From Massilia aquatica (lineage in GTDB: Bacteria; Pseudomonadota; Gammaproteobacteria; Burkholderiales; Burkholderiaceae_D): a stretch of 64,000 nt of DNA. Both the position numbers and the translations under genes were made by a program. Of the stretch, positions 61,373 through 64,000 are shown piece after piece. Position 1 is the stretch's first letter. The number at the start of each line of letters is the position of its first letter. The stretch lies in assembly GCF_011682045.1 (NCBI RefSeq), contig NZ_VVIW01000005.1, positions 62,001 through 126,000 on the forward strand, written 5' to 3'. Below the pieces are notes generated by a model. The model was not told the origin of the DNA. It was given only the letters and a program-made list of their open reading frames with translations, and did not search any database.

Positions 61373-64000
61373 CTCGTCGTTCTGCCAGAACGGACCGTTT
61401 TCCACGAACACCACGGTGGTGCGTGGCGGGATGCTGAAGGTACCGCTGGCGCGCTCGTAGGTCGCGGTCCTGGCCAGCGGCTCGCTGTCCGACTGGCGCT
61501 GCACCTTGTGCAGCGCCAGCTTGCGCCCTTTCAGTTCACCGATCGCGATGGTTTTCGCGACCTTGTCGACATTGAAGAAGGTCACCACGCTGCCGTATTT
61601 CGCCCCCGGATAACGCTTGCCATCGATGCTCATCGCGATCAAGCCAGCGATCTGCTGCGGCCCCGTGTTGTGGAACCTGAGCCGCTCGCGCACATCGTTC
61701 GCGCTGCGCAGTCGGAACAGGGAGGTGTCCTTGCGCATCGCCAGCAGGTCGATGAAATAATCGCGCGCCGACACGATCGCCGCCGGATCGGGCTTGATCA
61801 GCGCATTGGCCAGGATCGGCGACATGAATTCCCAGTTCGCCTTGTTCACACCCGCCATCGGCAAGCCAACCCCGAAGTTATTCGACTGGTATAAAAAATC
61901 GAGGCGGTTGAACCAGTCGCCGGCGTTGTAGCTGTCGCGGTCGAGCGACTTCGAACGCAGGATCTCCTGGCCCGCGTGGAAGAAGGGCACGCCCTGCGAC
62001 AGCATATTGATCGCCGCACCCAGGTTCTGCACGCGCACGCGGTCGGCCAGGCTGGTCGACTGTGGCAGCTTGAACGCGTTCAGGTCGAACAGGGTCTGGT
62101 TATCGTGCGCTTCGACGTAGTTGATGGTCTCCGCCGGACTGGCCGCAAACCCCGCCTTCTGCCCAGCGTAATCGACATCCGCATTCTTGCGCAGCACGCC
62201 CGCGCGGTCGATAAAGCTGTAGTCGCGCAGGGTGCCCGACAAGCCCACCTTGATCAAGTCGCCCAGGCGCAGCAAGTCGTCCCTGGTTTGGGTGCTGGCC
62301 GCATTCGGGTCGGTAAAGGCGCCGTTGATGAAGCCCTGCTGGCTGATCAGCTCAAGCCCGCCATCGCAGCAGCCGCCGCCGCGCACGGCGTCGCGCAAGC
62401 GGTCGTTGAACGAGCCGACGCCGATGCCGAACATATTCGCCTGGCGCGCCTGCACGAAGCGCGCGTCGTTGCCGATCGTGCCGAAGTTCCAGGCTTCGCC
62501 GTACAGGTAAATCTCGCGCCCGGCGGCGCGGTCCACCTTGGTTTTCAGGTCGGTGATGACCGACAGCGGCGCCATGCCCATGATGTCGAAGCGGAAGCTG
62601 TCGACCTTGTAGCCGGTGGCCCAGGTGACGACCGAGTCGGTCATCAGCTTGGCCATCATCGCGTTTTCGGCGGCGGTGTCGGCGCAGCAGCTGTCGTTGA
62701 GGATCGCGCCGCTCGCGTTGAGCCGGTAGTAGTAGGTCGGCACGATCTTGTCGAGTACCGACAGCGGGCCTTGCTGCGAGTCGCTAGTGTGGTTGTAGAC
62801 CACGTCCATCGTCACGCGCAAGCCTTGTTCGTGCAGCGACTTGACCATGGCGCGGAACTCGCGCACGCGCACCGCGCCGTCGTTGGCGTCGGTGGCAAAG
62901 CCGCCATCGGGCGCGCTGTAGTGGACCGGATCGTAGCCCCAGTTGAAGCAGTCGCTGTCGCTGGCGGCGGCAACTGCCGCCTGCTGGCTCTCCGCGTTGG
63001 CGGCGGCATTGGCAATGACTGGCGTGGTGCAGCCGGTTTCATTCACGCTGGCGATGTCGAAACTGGGCAGCAGGTGGATGTGGCTCATGCCGGCGCGCTG
63101 CAATGCGCGCAAGTGGCGCATGCCGTTCGAATGCACATCGGTGAAAGCGAGGAATTTGCCGCGATGCGGCGCCGGTACGGTGAGGTCGCTGGCGCTGAAA
63201 TCGCGCACCTGCAGCTCATACAGCGAGATGTCGGTCGGATGATCGAGGCGTGGAATCGCGTGTTCATCCCAGCCGGCCGGTTTGAGCACCGCGCTGTCGA
63301 GATTGGCGACAAAGCTGCGCTGGCCGTTGGCGTTCAGGCTCAATGAATACGGATCGGTGACCACGTTGCTGACCACCGTGTTGTTGGCCCAGCGCGACAG
63401 CACGTTGACCGTGTAGGTGTAATAGGCGCGGTTGGTCCAGGCGGCGTTGGGGGCGGTGTAATGCCATACGCCGCTGCTGGCGTCGCGCGTCATCGGCACG
63501 CTGCTGGCATTGGTGGTCGTCGCGTCCGGGTACACATTGAGCGCGACCGACTTGGCCGTTGGCGCCCATACGCGAAAGGTAGGCACGCCGGCGCGGTTGA
63601 AGGTCGCGCCCAGCGCGCTGCTGGCGGCGGTCGGGGCGAACAGCGCGTCGAGCAGGCCGCTCGTTTGCAGAGACGTGACCTGTACCAGCTTGCCCGCCGC
63701 ATCGAACTGCGCGATTGCGAACTGGCCGCTGATTTTAGCGGGCAGGCCGGCCAGGTCGGCGCTGGACAGCGTCAACGCGGTGGCATTCGCCAGGTGCGGA
63801 TATTTCGCTTGCAGGGCTGGCGGCAGGGCACCAGCGACGCGCAGGTCGATGCTGCCATCGGCGCCGGTGACGCCATCGGGCGCGGAGCCCATGCCGCCAT
63901 TGGCCGCGTAAAACAGCTTGTAGCTGACAGCAAGCGGTGTGCCCGGCCAGGCCACGGTATCGCGTGAGAGCCAGTGCGCGGCGGCGTTGGCCAGATTGCC
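61370..64000 (-). CDS. Pullulanase-type alpha-1,6-glucosidase (5' end outside window)
   Basis: This is a GH13 debranching enzyme. At least 876 residues are present, and the frame is open to the window edge (NLANAAAHWLSRDTVAWP), so the gene starts upstream; GTG at 63955 is internal. Visible are an N-terminal carbohydrate-binding-like region, the NWGYDPVHYSAPDG motif of pullulanases, DVVYNHT (region I), GYKVDSFRFDIMG (II), EAW (III) and YVEAHDNQTLFD (IV). The catalytic Asp, Glu and Asp are in place. Its TAG stop is the first codon of a dispersed repeat. Confidence 0.92.
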   Translation of the reverse strand, partial: GNLANAAAHWLSRDTVAWPGTPLAVSYKLFYAANGGMGSAPDGVTGADGSIDLRVAGALPPALQAKYPHLANATALTLSSADLAGLPAKISGQFAIAQFDAAGKLVQVTSLQTSGLLDALFAPTAASSALGATFNRAGVPTFRVWAPTAKSVALNVYPDATTTNASSVPMTRDASSGVWHYTAPNAAWTNRAYYTYTVNVLSRWANNTVVSNVVTDPYSLSLNANGQRSFVANLDSAVLKPAGWDEHAIPRLDHPTDISLYELQVRDFSASDLTVPAPHRGKFLAFTDVHSNGMRHLRALQRAGMSHIHLLPSFDIASVNETGCTTPVIANAAANAESQQAAVAAASDSDCFNWGYDPVHYSAPDGGFATDANDGAVRVREFRAMVKSLHEQGLRVTMDVVYNHTSDSQQGPLSVLDKIVPTYYYRLNASGAILNDSCCADTAAENAMMAKLMTDSVVTWATGYKVDSFRFDIMGMAPLSVITDLKTKVDRAAGREIYLYGEAWNFGTIGNDARFVQARQANMFGIGVGSFNDRLRDAVRGGGCCDGGLELISQQGFINGAFTDPNAASTQTRDDLLRLGDLIKVGLSGTLRDYSFIDRAGVLRKNADVDYAGQKAGFAASPAETINYVEAHDNQTLFDLNAFKLPQSTSLADRVRVQNLGAAINMLSQGVPFFHAGQEILRSKSLDRDSYNAGDWFNRLDFLYQSNNFGVGLPMAGVNKANWEFMSPILANALIKPDPAAIVSARDYFIDLLAMRKDTSLFRLRSANDVRERLRFHNTGPQQIAGLIAMSIDGKRYPGAKYGSVVTFFNVDKVAKTIAIGELKGRKLALHKVQRQSDSEPLARTATYERASGTFSIPPRTTVVFVENGPFWQNDE

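Overview
The window is high-GC bacterial DNA with dense, short-spaced genes and many 4-base ATGA/GTGA overlaps. Gene content and order (pyrG-kdsA-eno-ftsB, dapA-bamC, imuA-imuB plus dnaE2, an ahpC-ahpF pair, KDO and Bam outer-membrane genes, a large TonB-dependent receptor) fit a Gram-negative betaproteobacterium. The Oxalobacteraceae (Massilia/Duganella/Janthinobacterium group) is my best guess, made from family knowledge and not from a search. It reads as ordinary chromosome: I see no intact insertion sequence, prophage, CRISPR array or rRNA/tRNA gene.

Layout. 0-3.6 kb: a small membrane protein, then the SOS mutagenesis pair imuA-imuB behind a perfect LexA box, and an alpha/beta hydrolase. 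3.7-7.2 kb: an M61 peptidase and a small heat-shock protein with a ROSE-like RNA thermometer, separated by a ~210-bp imperfect inverted repeat. 7.4-11.1 kb: a DegQ/MucD-type protease with a two-component system. 11.2-18.4 kb: a DUF2059-like protein, a TonB receptor, a PhzF-like protein, and dnaE2 behind a second LexA box. 18.4-24 kb: a 9 x 23-bp palindromic array, a PRC-barrel protein, and pyrG-kdsA-eno-ftsB. 24-27.4 kb: a tightly overlapped five-gene operon (GbsR/MarR-like regulator, DCC thiol protein, membrane protein, DUF4166, fused TIGR01777 reductase) with a clear promoter and operator. 27.4-42 kb: accessory genes, including LytS/LytTR, an SUMF1-domain protein, AraC and LysR regulators, hslO, an EF-hand-like secreted protein, a frameshifted antitoxin and mazEF. 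42-49.3 kb: housekeeping genes (rnm-like PHP, htpX, yciO, an M50 protease, dapA, bamC). 49.4-57 kb: a lipoprotein, an uL16 hydroxylase, slyD, mutS, and a lower-GC patch with a degenerate nucleotidyltransferase. 57-64 kb: ahpC-ahpF, an aldehyde dehydrogenase, and a pullulanase cut by the window end.

Themes. Stress response dominates: two LexA-controlled loci (imuAB and dnaE2) that normally form one mutagenesis cassette are ~12 kb apart here; a heat-controlled sHSP, DegQ with its two-component system, Hsp33, HtpX and AhpCF cover protein and oxidative stress. The most unusual signal is a dispersed repeat family (cores GGGGTCAGACCCC or TTGCAAAACCGGGG). Every copy I found sits at the 3' end of a gene, and in several cases it supplies the stop codon or the last codons. 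Two copies are exact 24-nt inverted repeats bracketing the imuA-to-dnaE2 segment.
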